Assembly (NCBI RefSeq): GCF_000424985.1
Contig: NZ_AUKX01000010.1
Span: forward strand, 1 to 64,000
Length of the DNA stretch: 64,000 nt
Reading direction: 5' to 3'
DNA from: Arenibacter latericius DSM 15913
GTDB taxonomy: Bacteria; Bacteroidota; Bacteroidia; Flavobacteriales; Flavobacteriaceae
Positions 16,951 through 26,504 of the stretch are shown piece by piece (the stretch's first letter is position 1; every line of letters begins with the position of its first letter). The notes under the pieces are model-generated. The model saw nothing but the letters and a program-made list of their open reading frames with translations, was not told where the DNA came from and did no database searches. Position numbers and translations under genes: made by a program.

Positions 16951-17199
16951 ATGGGAACCTTAGATTTAAAACAGAGCGTACAGAATTATATTGACAAGGC
17001 AGACCACAGGCTTCTTAAAATGATAAAGGCATTGGTAGAAAGCTACCATGAAGATGATACCGCTGTAGCATATACCGTTGATGGAAAACCGTTGACAAGA
17101 GCACAGTACAATAAGGAACTTTTGAATGCGGAAGATGAAATTAAAAAGGGCGAACTTACATCAGCAGAAGATTTAGAAAAAGAATCCCAAAACTGGTAA
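16951..17199 (+). CDS. type II antitoxin, addiction-module type
   Basis: An 82-residue acidic protein. The opening 'LDLKQSVQNYIDKADHRLLKMIKALVESYHEDD' and the later 'TRAQYNKELLNAEDEIKKGEL' match small Bacteroidota antitoxins that precede RelE/ParE toxins. The second half would wrap the toxin. Its stop codon overlaps the ATG of the toxin gene (TAATG), the standard arrangement. Because the toxin gene carries a stop codon, this antitoxin may be an orphan kept for regulation or not yet lost. Confidence 0.75.
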   Translation: MGTLDLKQSVQNYIDKADHRLLKMIKALVESYHEDDTAVAYTVDGKPLTRAQYNKELLNAEDEIKKGELTSAEDLEKESQNW

Positions 17200-17504
17200 T
17201 GTCAAAACTCAAAGCCGTTTGGACCCATAAGGCTAAGGCCCAATTGAAGCAGATACATGATTACCTGAAATACCAAAGGAAGACGCCTCAAGGCGCAGCG
17301 AATGTAATGGCTGACCTAATTTAAGCAAGTAAGGAAGTTACCTACCCAGAACAGTACCAAAAAGACGATATAAATCCCAATTACAGGAGAATCGTAGTCA
17401 GACACTACAAACTAATCTACAAAGAAGATAAGGGGAAGATTATTATTTTACGTGTCTTTGACACATTAAAGAACCCAGAACAACTACTGCAAGGAAACGA
17501 ATAA
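17199..17504 (+). pseudogene. RelE/ParE-family toxin with in-frame TAA at codon 42
   Basis: Read from the ATG at 17199, the frame encodes 'MSKLKAVWTHKAKAQLKQIH' and 'DYLKYQRKTPQGAANVMADLI', then TAA at 17322-17324. It then continues in the same frame with 'NPNYRRIVVRHYKLIYKED', 'IIILRVFDTLKNPEQLL' to a stop at 17504. Together this is a full-length ParE/RelE fold (101 codons), with the Arg-rich strand and 'RVFDT.KNP' C-terminus of the family. A single nonsense change therefore seems to have inactivated the toxin. It directly follows the antitoxin (TAATG overlap). Confidence 0.8.
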
Positions 17505-17580
17505 CTCCAATTCAAAATAGTTCTCGAAACACCTAACAACCAACGACCTCGAAAAAGGATTTTCAACTAATCGAGAAACA

Positions 17581-17619
17581 AAAAAATCCGATTATTTTAG
17601 ATTAAACAATCGGATTTTT
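17581..17619. terminator. hairpin terminator between converging transcripts
   Basis: Arms AAAAATCCGATT (17582-17593) and AATCGGATTTTT (17608-17619) pair perfectly around a 14-nt loop, with A-run and T-run on the two sides. It serves the toxin-antitoxin transcript from the left and PUL 1 (ending at 17760) from the right. Confidence 0.85.
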
Positions 17620-17759
17620 ACTTTAAACTAAGTCCTAATAAGAATAACAAATTGATTAAAAGCGAGTTATTTAACTAATCTCCAAACTAAAATGGAGACA
17701 TCAATGGAAGAATAATCCCCTTTAAAAATCAATGAATCCATTGCTAAATTAAGTTTTAA

Positions 17760-18923
17760 TTACAGCTTATTAGGATCAATTACAACATGCTTGATAGATT
17801 CTCTCATATAGGTATAAGTTATATGTACAAGACCATCCGAAGATTGTATTATAGCAGGATAAGAGTAACCAGATTTAACGGGTTTTGATTCTAGTGTCAA
17901 AACTGGTTCCCAATTTTTCCCATCATTTGAAATTGCCAAATTCAACATATTTCTATTTTTAGGCTCTACACCTTCCTTAGTAGTATGATTGTAAACTAGT
18001 AATTGTCTTCCATCTTTTAAGGTTACAGCATCTGTCCCAGAGTTTGGATTTGGCAAACTAGTAGCCGTCATTTTGCTCCAAGTTTGACCGTTATCCTCTG
18101 ACCAACTTTCGGATACCACATTTTGTATTGTCCTACATAAAACCTGTAATCTACCATCCGGATACGTTAATATACTTGGCTGAATAGCGTCGAACTCAAC
18201 CCCATCGTTGATTGGTCCGACAACTTCCCAAGTTTTCCCATTATCTTTAGATATTTCAAAATGAACCATCCATTTAAGATCTCCATTTTCATCCTTTATC
18301 TCGGTACTAGAAGGGTTAATAATTGTACCGTCTTCCAATTGTATCGGTTTATTCTTAATTGGTCCAAGTAGATCCCCTATTTTCTCATCGTACCCCAATT
18401 TCACACCTTCTGACCATGTGTTTCCATGATCATTTGATGTCATTACCATGCCCCACCAAGAAGTTGGGTCTGGTCCTACTTTGTAAAATAATAATAATGG
18501 TCCTTCTTTAGGTTGAAAAAGTACAGGATTCCAGGTTGGGTAGCGTAAAGTATCATTTACGACACCGTCGGCAACTTCCACCGATGTGGTCCATTTTCCA
18601 TCAACCAATCTACTTGTTCTTATACCCACATCTGGATGTTTTTCATGTGTCCCCGCAAAGAAAGTTACAAGCAATCCAGAAGGTGTTTCTATAATACTAG
18701 AGGAGTGACATTCTTCAGTGGGCTTATTGTCCAGCTCATATATTAATTCTCCACTTAAATATGCACCTTGACCAGGCTGGGCCAATGGCGGTAATTTATA
18801 ATGACCTGTTACTTCTATAATTTCATTAGTCTCAGAAATCTGAGTTTTATCCTTACTATCTTTATTTTTACATGAAAATATGGACAAGGATAATAACGCG
18901 ACTATGTAAATATTATGTTTCAT
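17760..18923 (-). CDS. sialidase-fold (BNR repeat) glycoside hydrolase, lipoprotein
   Basis: A 387-residue lipoprotein (signal with 'LSIFSCKN', Cys 18). It contains four Asp-box repeats, 'SNDHGNTW', 'SKDNGKTW', 'SEDNGQTW' and 'SNDGKNW', which define the six-bladed propeller of sialidases and related enzymes. Residues near 'ECHSSSIIETPSG' and 'VGIRTSRLVDGKW' fit the first blade. Sialidase-family enzymes (for example GH33) release 2-keto-3-deoxy acids such as Neu5Ac, Kdn or Kdo, but other propeller hydrolases share Asp boxes, so the substrate is open. It is the last gene of PUL 1, 86 bp after its paralogue. Confidence 0.8.
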   Translation of the reverse strand: MKHNIYIVALLSLSIFSCKNKDSKDKTQISETNEIIEVTGHYKLPPLAQPGQGAYLSGELIYELDNKPTEECHSSSIIETPSGLLVTFFAGTHEKHPDVGIRTSRLVDGKWTTSVEVADGVVNDTLRYPTWNPVLFQPKEGPLLLFYKVGPDPTSWWGMVMTSNDHGNTWSEGVKLGYDEKIGDLLGPIKNKPIQLEDGTIINPSSTEIKDENGDLKWMVHFEISKDNGKTWEVVGPINDGVEFDAIQPSILTYPDGRLQVLCRTIQNVVSESWSEDNGQTWSKMTATSLPNPNSGTDAVTLKDGRQLLVYNHTTKEGVEPKNRNMLNLAISNDGKNWEPVLTLESKPVKSGYSYPAIIQSSDGLVHITYTYMRESIKHVVIDPNKL

Positions 18924-19009
18924 ACTGTTTTTTTATATAGTTAATAAAAGGCAAAGCAAATTTGCCGAAAAATTTTAAAATCTTATTAATTTATAATTTA
19001 ACCAATAGG

Positions 19010-20197
19010 TTATTTATAATCTGCGGGATCAAAAATTGTTGAAGCAATGAATCTAAAGGGCTTTTTATCAGCATCTAAAGCATGGTTCCAATAGTAAACC
19101 ATAACAATTTTCCCATCTTTTCGTTGCGCAATTCTTGGATATCCAACATCACGACTAGCACCATCGCCACTGCGCAGAGTTATTTCGTCCTTCCATGTTT
19201 CGCCATTATCTTCACTGAATCTTACATGAACCCGAGACCCAAAATTACTTCTGTATATATAACCTAGTGCCAACCTACCATCTTTTAACTTAATTAAAGC
19301 CGGTGGAGAGCCTGCACTTCCCGTGTAGGGAGCTGGATCCTTGAGCCTCTTCCAATTTTCACCATTATCTACAGACCTATAACTAGAAATTAAATCCATA
19401 CCGTCCTTGGTACGAGTTCTGATTGTAGTTAACAATTCATTATCTGAGATTCTAACAGATGAAGGCATAATATCAAAACCACCCTGTTCCTCTGTGATAT
19501 ATGAAATAATATCCCAAGACAATCCACCATCATGTGTTCTAAAAAGGGCAACACGTCCCTCCTTTTTATTAGACTTTGCAGTAGTAACAAAAACACTTAA
19601 CGTCTGTTTGGCGTCAATTAAATAATCTGTACGATTAGCAATTCCAGCTGTTTCGAGATTTGGGAAAGTAAATGCTCCCTCCCAAGATTTGCCCCTATCC
19701 TGGGAATAATAAAAATGTGTAGGACCATTATGATTATTGTGCCTTAAAAAAGTTAATATAAAATCCTCATCTGTAAAATCCTCAACGGCTTTAATCAAAG
19801 GTTTAGGCTTTTCGGCTCTATCTGGGGATATATTATTATCATAGCCCCATGCCTTCTGACCTGCCTCGAACGCATCGGTAATCTGCCAAGTTATCCCACC
19901 ATCTAAACTACGAGCATACTTATTAGCAGTAGTTGATTTATCGTACGGATGTAGCCCGGCATTCTTTTCACTGTAAGATGCTTCCACAAATCCAACTAAT
20001 ATCTCATTATCCCAAGTCCAAATTCCATGATTTGCTGGCCATGCACCATATTTACCATCCTCAGAAAAAACGATTTCATGTCTAACCTCTACCCCGTCTG
20101 ATTGGGAAAAACAATACATTCCTTGAAATATGGCAAATAACATTAGTACAGATTTCAACATCGTGAATGCAAACTGATTATTAAAATTTAGTTTCAT
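19010..20197 (-). CDS. sialidase-fold (BNR repeat) glycoside hydrolase, secreted
   Basis: A 395-residue protein with five Asp boxes: 'SLDGGITW', 'SQDRGKSW', 'THDGGLSW', 'SVDNGENW' and 'SEDNGETW'. A Met at codon 13 gives the more typical signal peptide ('LKSVLMLFAIFQGMYCFSQ'), so the true start may be 20161; the longer start is given because it also keeps a hydrophobic core. Unlike its neighbour it has no lipobox, so the two enzymes may work in different places (soluble periplasm versus lipid-anchored). It follows susD by 220 bp. Confidence 0.8.
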   Translation of the reverse strand: MKLNFNNQFAFTMLKSVLMLFAIFQGMYCFSQSDGVEVRHEIVFSEDGKYGAWPANHGIWTWDNEILVGFVEASYSEKNAGLHPYDKSTTANKYARSLDGGITWQITDAFEAGQKAWGYDNNISPDRAEKPKPLIKAVEDFTDEDFILTFLRHNNHNGPTHFYYSQDRGKSWEGAFTFPNLETAGIANRTDYLIDAKQTLSVFVTTAKSNKKEGRVALFRTHDGGLSWDIISYITEEQGGFDIMPSSVRISDNELLTTIRTRTKDGMDLISSYRSVDNGENWKRLKDPAPYTGSAGSPPALIKLKDGRLALGYIYRSNFGSRVHVRFSEDNGETWKDEITLRSGDGASRDVGYPRIAQRKDGKIVMVYYWNHALDADKKPFRFIASTIFDPADYK

Positions 20198-20417
20198 GGC
20201 TTATTTATTTATTATTTATCAATATCACACCTATCAAAGCATTAACCTCCAGTTATTTAACTGTGTCACACCTTCAATTCTCAGTTAACAAAAATATCCC
20301 ACAACAACGCTATTATTCTAAATATGAATACGAAAAAAGAACAACGATTTTACTTTACTATTAATCCGCCATACTTTTCTTGCATTCATATTTTGTTGTT
20401 AAACATTATAACTATTA

Positions 20418-22064
20418 TTAATAACCTGGATTCTGTTCCAAAACTGCTCCAAAATTAGCGTCAATCGCTTCTTGCGGAATTGGCCATAAATTGTGATAAT
20501 CTTGGATAGTGTTTCTCCAACTTTCAACAAGCCCATATTTACGAACCCTTTCTACTAGAACACCCATACGTATTAACGTCTTCCTGCGGCGCCCCTCATA
20601 CATCAACTCCCTTGCTCTTTCATCAAGAATAAAGTCTAAGGACACCTGATCTGCATCAATTTCACCAGCATTGGATCTATTTCTTATAGCATTTAGATCG
20701 TCAGCAGCTTTATCCAATTCACCGTTTTTAAAGTAAGCCTCAGCTCTCAGCAGATAAGTTTCTGCTAAACGGTAAACATAAACATCTTCCTCAGTTTGCC
20801 CGCTAGTGAACTGACCTTCCCAAGGAGTACCTTCTACTTTTCTAGGATATGGATATAAATTACGTAGAGAATCCTCAGCTACAGTAATGGGCAGAACAGG
20901 TTGACCAAAATATTCGGATTCTGGATTGTTATAGAAAAATTCTCTTCTAAAGTTATGCTCTGAGTTACGTATATCCGTAGGACTTTCTTTCCAAATATCA
21001 TATAACGAATATTGAGTTCCTCTTAAACGACCAACACCCCTATTTAATTCATAGGTTGGAATGTTTCTAACTCCATTTGGATCACTAAATTTATTTAAAA
21101 AGGGCCCAAGGTTACGAATACCCCTGTTTCCGCCAGATGATGCTCCACCACCTTCTGTGAAGGACTGAAACTGCCAGGTATAAATAGTTTCTAGATTACC
21201 GGAGCTTCTGTTAAAATTACCTGTAGCGAATAAATCGGAATATACATCACCAGGTTGGTCCTTGGAAACTCCAAAACGCTCCGTCATTAATTGATATAAT
21301 CCAGAATCTATAACATCAGATGCGCTATCAATTGCATTTTGATATTGTCCAAGACCCAAATACACCTCTGTTAACAAGTGATCTGCTGCGGCTTTTACAA
21401 TTCTTCCTTCCTTAGACTTACTTACGGTCTCTGGAAGCCACTTTGAAGCAAATTCCAAATCTTCCTTTGCAAAATTATATACTTCCTCTCTACTAGCTCT
21501 AACATAATCAAATTTTGGGGCGGCTTCAACCGACTCAACTATGGGAACACCACCATACAGATTTGCTAAAAAATTATAGGTATACCCACGAAAGAAACGA
21601 GCTTCTGCGATGATAGCATTTTTTTCAGCTTCATTGTCCCAAATATGATCTAACTCTGGTTTATTGGCATACGTTATAATTGTATTTGCCTGAGCTATCA
21701 TCATTCTATAGGCCCAATTCCAATTGTTTCGCACCTCTGGGGTTACCGGAGTTAAATAGGACACCCAATTCCTATATGTAAAATACTCGCCACCTGCATC
21801 CGATCCTACATCCGTTCCTGAAAAATTGGTAGCGAAATAAGTGTTATCATCTTGCCCATATTCTTCTCTGGCACTTCTTATTAACCCTATAATGTAGGAT
21901 TCAAAGCCCTCTTTAGAGCTAAGCACACCTTCATTATCTAATGATGACAAAGGTTGCTCCCTTAGAAGTTCTTCCTCATCACAAGAAGAAAGACAGAAAA
22001 GAAACCCAACTGCTAGTACATATTTAAGCAAACTTAAATTTGGTGTCATTTTGAATGTTTTCAT
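20418..22064 (-). CDS. susD: SusD/RagB nutrient-binding lipoprotein
   Basis: A 548-residue surface lipoprotein (lipobox 'LFCLSSCDEE'). Typical SusD features are the N-terminal 'LSSLDNEGVLSSKEGFESYIIGLIRSAR' helix pair, 'IAEARFFRGYTYNFLANLYGGVPIV', TPR-like helices and the C-terminal 'RRKTLIRMGVLVER', 'LWPIPQEAIDAN', ending 'LEQNPGY'. SusD forms the lid that captures glycans on the SusC barrel. It starts 26 bp after susC and defines this locus as a PUL. Confidence 0.97.
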   Translation of the reverse strand: MKTFKMTPNLSLLKYVLAVGFLFCLSSCDEEELLREQPLSSLDNEGVLSSKEGFESYIIGLIRSAREEYGQDDNTYFATNFSGTDVGSDAGGEYFTYRNWVSYLTPVTPEVRNNWNWAYRMMIAQANTIITYANKPELDHIWDNEAEKNAIIAEARFFRGYTYNFLANLYGGVPIVESVEAAPKFDYVRASREEVYNFAKEDLEFASKWLPETVSKSKEGRIVKAAADHLLTEVYLGLGQYQNAIDSASDVIDSGLYQLMTERFGVSKDQPGDVYSDLFATGNFNRSSGNLETIYTWQFQSFTEGGGASSGGNRGIRNLGPFLNKFSDPNGVRNIPTYELNRGVGRLRGTQYSLYDIWKESPTDIRNSEHNFRREFFYNNPESEYFGQPVLPITVAEDSLRNLYPYPRKVEGTPWEGQFTSGQTEEDVYVYRLAETYLLRAEAYFKNGELDKAADDLNAIRNRSNAGEIDADQVSLDFILDERARELMYEGRRRKTLIRMGVLVERVRKYGLVESWRNTIQDYHNLWPIPQEAIDANFGAVLEQNPGY

Positions 22065-22090
22065 ATTCTAAATTTTATAATTATTATATT

Positions 22091-25000
22091 TTAAAATCCT
22101 ATGTTTAATCCTAGAGAGAATGTTCTAGGCATTGGATATAAATCACTCGTACCCTGTTCGGTATATGAACCTCTATTACTTTCGGGGTCAGACCCTAACC
22201 AATTGGTATATGTATACAAGTTCTTAGCACTCAGCGAAATTCGCAGACTAGAGACATGCAACTTATCTAAAATAGATTGATCAAATTGATACCCCAAAGA
22301 AAGGTCACGTATTCTAACAAAATCTCGACTTAGGTACCAGTTTGTTTTCAATGGGTTACTATATTTTAAACCTGGTCTATTATTTGACTGATTCTCAGGA
22401 GTCCACCAACCTGCATCAATTTGATTAAAACTTCTATCAGGAACCAATGGATTTATCAAATTGAAAGGAGCATCCCATCCTAACATGGAATTCACAAAAA
22501 CAGATAGGGAAAAGTTACCGTAAGTGAAGGTGTTCCTTAAACCTAAAACAAATTCTGGGTTAGTACCCGATCCCACAACCGTCCTATCTGCAGGAGTAAT
22601 AGCTCCATCGCCGTCTAAATCCTTAACTCTAACAAATCCAGGCGCCGAGCCTTCTGGTATATTTGTATCACCTACTTGATAGATACCATCAAATTGATAA
22701 TCGTAGAAGGAGTTTATAGGCTGCCCAATAAACCAGCTGTTAGCAACACTATCATCCTCTTTACCATCCCCGTCTAAATCTGTTCCAAATAAACTCGTAA
22801 TCTTATTCTTGTTATAAGAAAAGTTTAGACTGGAATTCCATTCAAACTTATCGGTCTTGATGTTTGAGGAATTTAATAATAATTCAATACCACGATTGTT
22901 TGTTTCTCCTATGTTAGTTAGAATACTGGTATATCCTCCCATTACTGGAATACTTCTTCTAACCAATAAATCTTTGGTTCTACTGTCATAAAACTCCAAT
23001 GATCCCCCAAGTCTGCCCTCAAACACGTTGAAGTCCAGGGCTATGTTTGATGTATAGGTAGTTTCCCATTTTAATGAATTATTTCCTAATGATGAGGTCA
23101 CAACACCTAAACTGCTTCCTCCTCCTTCACCGAACACATACCTCTCGGTTTTGGATAAACTAAGTGATTGATAGGGGGAAATGGCTTGATTCCCAACTGC
23201 TCCATAGGACAACCGTAACTTTAATAAATCAATTTTTGAGTTATCTTTTAAGAAAGGTTCGTCAGAAATAATCCACGCAAAGGCTCCTGATGGAAAGGTC
23301 GCATATTTATGATTGGCGGAAAACACCGAACTACCATCTCTTCTAGCTGTTAGAGTAACCAAGTATCTATTTTTAAATTGATAGTTTAAACGTCCCATAT
23401 ACGAGACACCTTCCGTATTTTGGGCATAAGAAGAATTCTTTAAAATGGCCCCTAAGCCAAGATTATTAAATCCAAGACCATCTATACTAAGTTGATCAGC
23501 TTCTGCCGTTGTAGACTCATATTCCGTATGATTACGGCTGTAAAGCAAGGTTAAATCTAGACCATGATCATCTCCAAATTGACGTTTGTAGGTTACTATA
23601 TTTTCTTGTAACCAGTCAAAATCATTTCTATTAAATTTTCTAGCACTAGTATTGTTATACTCTACTCTTTTATCCTGTCTTACATAATTGTAATCATTAT
23701 TCCATCTAATATTGGGAGAGAAATTGAGTCTATAACTAATTGAACCTCCGAATAATTTCGCATTTATTTCAGCGTAAAAATTGCTAAACAAGTTATTCGA
23801 AATGTTTTCGTTGGTCGTTAAGTTTGCCAACCAAATAGGATTGGTAGCAGCCCGCTCTGAAGGTACTGGAAATTGAGTTGGTGTACCATCTTCATTATAA
23901 TATGTACCGAAAGGACTTGTTCTATATGCATCGTTCAAAGAACCTTCTCTCCCGGACAAATCGCGCCTCGAATAGGTAGCATTTACACCTGTTTTAATCC
24001 AATCTGCAAGCTTAACATCAACGTTGCTACGAAAAGTCATACGCTTTTCTTCATCATTATAAATTAACCCCTTGTTCTCACTAAAGGAGGAAGAAAGGTA
24101 ATAATTAACGCTTTCTGACCTTCCCGAAATATTCAGATCTATAGAATTTATAGAACCTTGCTGAGAAACTACATCCCATGGGTCTGTACTTCTTCCAGCA
24201 AGATAATTTTCCGCCTCCAGAGTGGATAAATAATCGGCAATATTTTCAGCGATTGCTTCTTGTCCTGAGGCTCTTCTCCAATCTAGTCTTCGCTCCAAAT
24301 ACCTCTCTGGGCTTAACAACTCTATCCGATTGGCAGATTCCGACAATCCACTAAAAACATTCACATTTACTGATGGTTTGGTAGTTGTTCCTTTTTTAGA
24401 GGTAACCAATATAACCCCATTAGATGCACGAGATCCATAAATTGCTGCTGAACTGGCGTCTTTTAGAATATCTATAGTTTCAATGTCCTGAGGGTTTATA
24501 TCATTAAGGCTACCATTAAAAATAATCCCATCTAAAACTACAAGGGGAATATTGTCTCCACTTAGTGAATTCTGACCTCTAATTAATATGTTCCCTGCTT
24601 GACCGGGTCTACCATCCCCAATAAATTGAACTCCTGCAACGCCACTTAATGATTGGGTGACATTTACGTTGGGCAAATTCTTATTTGCATCGTCCATATC
24701 AATAGATGAAATAGCTCCAGTAATATTTCTTTTACTCTGAGTACCGTACCCAACTACTACAATCTCATCAAGTAAACTAACATTCTCTTTCAGCACCACA
24801 TCTATCTGTGTTCTTGATCCTACAAGGATTTCTTGAGTAGCAAATCCCATATAGCTAAAAACTAGGGTTGCATCATTGGAATCGACCTGAATACTGTAAT
24901 TACCATTAAAGTCTGTTATTACTCCTGTGTCCGAATTTTTGATCAATACACTGACACCTGGTAAAACTTCATTAGTGGTTTCATCACTAACCGTTCCTAT

Positions 25001-25114
25001 TACCGTAGTTTGAGCATAAGTAAACGATATCGTAACTAAACTAATTATTATAAAGCTTAATAAGCTTTTATACGACCTTGCTCCTTCTTGATTTTTAATT
25101 AAGTAATCATGCAT
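22091..25114 (-). CDS. susC: SusC/RagA TonB-dependent outer membrane receptor
   Basis: The start at 25114 (Met-His-Asp-Tyr) is preferred over a longer frame to 25153, because it gives a standard long SusC signal. After the signal comes a carboxypeptidase-like domain ('GTVSDETTNEVLPGVSV'), the TonB-box-like 'DEIVVVGYGTQSKRNITGAI', the plug ('GQNSLSGDNIPLVVLDG', 'DILKDASSAAIYGSRASNGVI') and a 22-strand type barrel ending with 'FSLGLNIGF'. About 1007 residues, normal for the family. It lies 71 bp after lacI, and a possible LacI operator sits in that gap. It imports the oligosaccharide of PUL 1. Confidence 0.97.
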   Translation of the reverse strand: MHDYLIKNQEGARSYKSLLSFIIISLVTISFTYAQTTVIGTVSDETTNEVLPGVSVLIKNSDTGVITDFNGNYSIQVDSNDATLVFSYMGFATQEILVGSRTQIDVVLKENVSLLDEIVVVGYGTQSKRNITGAISSIDMDDANKNLPNVNVTQSLSGVAGVQFIGDGRPGQAGNILIRGQNSLSGDNIPLVVLDGIIFNGSLNDINPQDIETIDILKDASSAAIYGSRASNGVILVTSKKGTTTKPSVNVNVFSGLSESANRIELLSPERYLERRLDWRRASGQEAIAENIADYLSTLEAENYLAGRSTDPWDVVSQQGSINSIDLNISGRSESVNYYLSSSFSENKGLIYNDEEKRMTFRSNVDVKLADWIKTGVNATYSRRDLSGREGSLNDAYRTSPFGTYYNEDGTPTQFPVPSERAATNPIWLANLTTNENISNNLFSNFYAEINAKLFGGSISYRLNFSPNIRWNNDYNYVRQDKRVEYNNTSARKFNRNDFDWLQENIVTYKRQFGDDHGLDLTLLYSRNHTEYESTTAEADQLSIDGLGFNNLGLGAILKNSSYAQNTEGVSYMGRLNYQFKNRYLVTLTARRDGSSVFSANHKYATFPSGAFAWIISDEPFLKDNSKIDLLKLRLSYGAVGNQAISPYQSLSLSKTERYVFGEGGGSSLGVVTSSLGNNSLKWETTYTSNIALDFNVFEGRLGGSLEFYDSRTKDLLVRRSIPVMGGYTSILTNIGETNNRGIELLLNSSNIKTDKFEWNSSLNFSYNKNKITSLFGTDLDGDGKEDDSVANSWFIGQPINSFYDYQFDGIYQVGDTNIPEGSAPGFVRVKDLDGDGAITPADRTVVGSGTNPEFVLGLRNTFTYGNFSLSVFVNSMLGWDAPFNLINPLVPDRSFNQIDAGWWTPENQSNNRPGLKYSNPLKTNWYLSRDFVRIRDLSLGYQFDQSILDKLHVSSLRISLSAKNLYTYTNWLGSDPESNRGSYTEQGTSDLYPMPRTFSLGLNIGF

Positions 25115-25155
25115 ATTTGCGCTTTTTATTGTTAGAAATAGGTGTTTGGGCAATC

Positions 25156-25173
25156 TGTTTAATCATTTAAGCA
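25156..25173. promoter_or_regulatory. possible LacI-family operator before susC
   Basis: TGTTTAATCATTTAAGCA is an imperfect palindrome that resembles the one right in front of lacI (26216-26237) at about 12 of 18 core positions. It lies between the lacI stop codon and the susC start. Confidence 0.4.
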
Positions 25174-25185
25174 AAAAGATAAAAA

Positions 25186-26214
25186 TCATTCCGATGATAG
25201 CATATCTTGTTCAAAACTCGATGTAATTAATTTCGGTTCTAAAAATAAATTCATTTTCTTCATTTCATAATTATTTATTTGGTTAATTAAAATTGTTAGG
25301 GCTTTGCTAGCCATTTTTTCGATAGGTTGTTTTATATAAGGAATAAAGCTTTCTAGAAAGTCAAATCCTGCATTTTGATCAAAAACAACAACTTTTATAT
25401 TCTTATAAAAATCACGATTATAGGCAAGCAATTGCTTTAAACCTTCCGCTGCCAATGTATTATTGTGGAAATATAGCGCATCCACATTTTGCCGCGCAAG
25501 TTCCTTAATTGCTTGTTCTATGTTTACCAAAAGTAGTTTTGGATCAATAGCCATAATTATACTATTGTCTACCAATATATTTGCACTTTTCAAGGCATGT
25601 ATATAGCCATCGAACCTGTCTTTATAGTGATTTAATTGAGAAGTATTTAATAACGTTCCAATTCTTCTGCAACCCTGATCAATTAAATAGTTGGTCGCCT
25701 GAAAAGAAGCTTTAAAATTATCTATTACAACACTATTCGCATCAATTGATAAAAAATATCTATCTATTAAGACCATCGGAAAATTCCTATTTGCTAATTT
25801 TTCAATTGATTTAACGGATCCTTCCGGTGGTGCAATGATAAAACCATCAACTTGTTTGGTAAGCATAAAATCCATCACCTTTTCAAATTTTTCAATATTC
25901 TCATCCGAGGAACCAAAGATTACTGTATAGTCTTGGTGAAACGCAACATCTTCTATAGCTCTTGCCAGATTAGCAAAAAAGGGATTGGAAATATCAGCTA
26001 AAATCACCCCTATAGATCTTGTTTTATTAGTTTTTAGACTTCTAGCATTAAGGTTTGGATGATAATTTAATTCCTTGGCAGCCTTCCTAATTTTTGCTGC
26101 CGTTACAAGGGACACCCTATTTTCTTTTTCTTTATTATTTAAGACATAGGACACAAGTGATGTGGAAACCCCCACCAACTTGGCAATATCTTTAAGAGAT
26201 GATTTCTTTTTCAT
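25186..26214 (-). CDS. LacI family transcriptional regulator
   Basis: A 342-residue regulator. Residues 5-25 form the LacI helix-turn-helix ('LKDIAKLVGVSTSLVSYVLNN'), followed by the hinge helix ('ELNYHPNLNARSLKTNKT') and a periplasmic-binding-protein-like effector domain ('SIGVILADISNPFFANLARAIED', 'VDGFIIAPPEG', 'FPMVLIDR'). Such regulators respond to a free sugar or an early intermediate. It sits between the catabolic genes and susCD of PUL 1, and palindromes lie before both lacI and susC. It probably represses both sides until the monosaccharide appears (inference). Confidence 0.93.
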   Translation of the reverse strand: MKKKSSLKDIAKLVGVSTSLVSYVLNNKEKENRVSLVTAAKIRKAAKELNYHPNLNARSLKTNKTRSIGVILADISNPFFANLARAIEDVAFHQDYTVIFGSSDENIEKFEKVMDFMLTKQVDGFIIAPPEGSVKSIEKLANRNFPMVLIDRYFLSIDANSVVIDNFKASFQATNYLIDQGCRRIGTLLNTSQLNHYKDRFDGYIHALKSANILVDNSIIMAIDPKLLLVNIEQAIKELARQNVDALYFHNNTLAAEGLKQLLAYNRDFYKNIKVVVFDQNAGFDFLESFIPYIKQPIEKMASKALTILINQINNYEMKKMNLFLEPKLITSSFEQDMLSSE

Positions 26215-26215
26215 A

Positions 26216-26237
26216 ATTGCTTTAACGATTAAGCAAT
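26216..26237. promoter_or_regulatory. palindromic operator candidate upstream of lacI
   Basis: Arms ATTGCTT and AAGCAAT flank an 8-nt centre, TAACGATT, which contains the central CG usual in LacI-type operators. It lies one base upstream of the lacI start codon and suggests autoregulation. Confidence 0.5.
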
Positions 26238-26504
26238 GTTATTAATTAAATTATTATAATCAAAATAATAATTGATTTTAATTATCAATATGATAGTTTT
26301 AGAGCGCAAACATCCCTTTATCTCATTTAAACTATTCTAAAACTTTCAATATGATATTAGTAACACTCCATCTATTACTACTAATTAATACACAAGTAGT
26401 TTGAAAAAATATTCCATTTTGGATTAAAATAGATGCTAATGCACTCTTCCTGATTATGCCCTTTTATATGTAACCTATCCACCATACATTTTATATTGAG
26501 AGAT

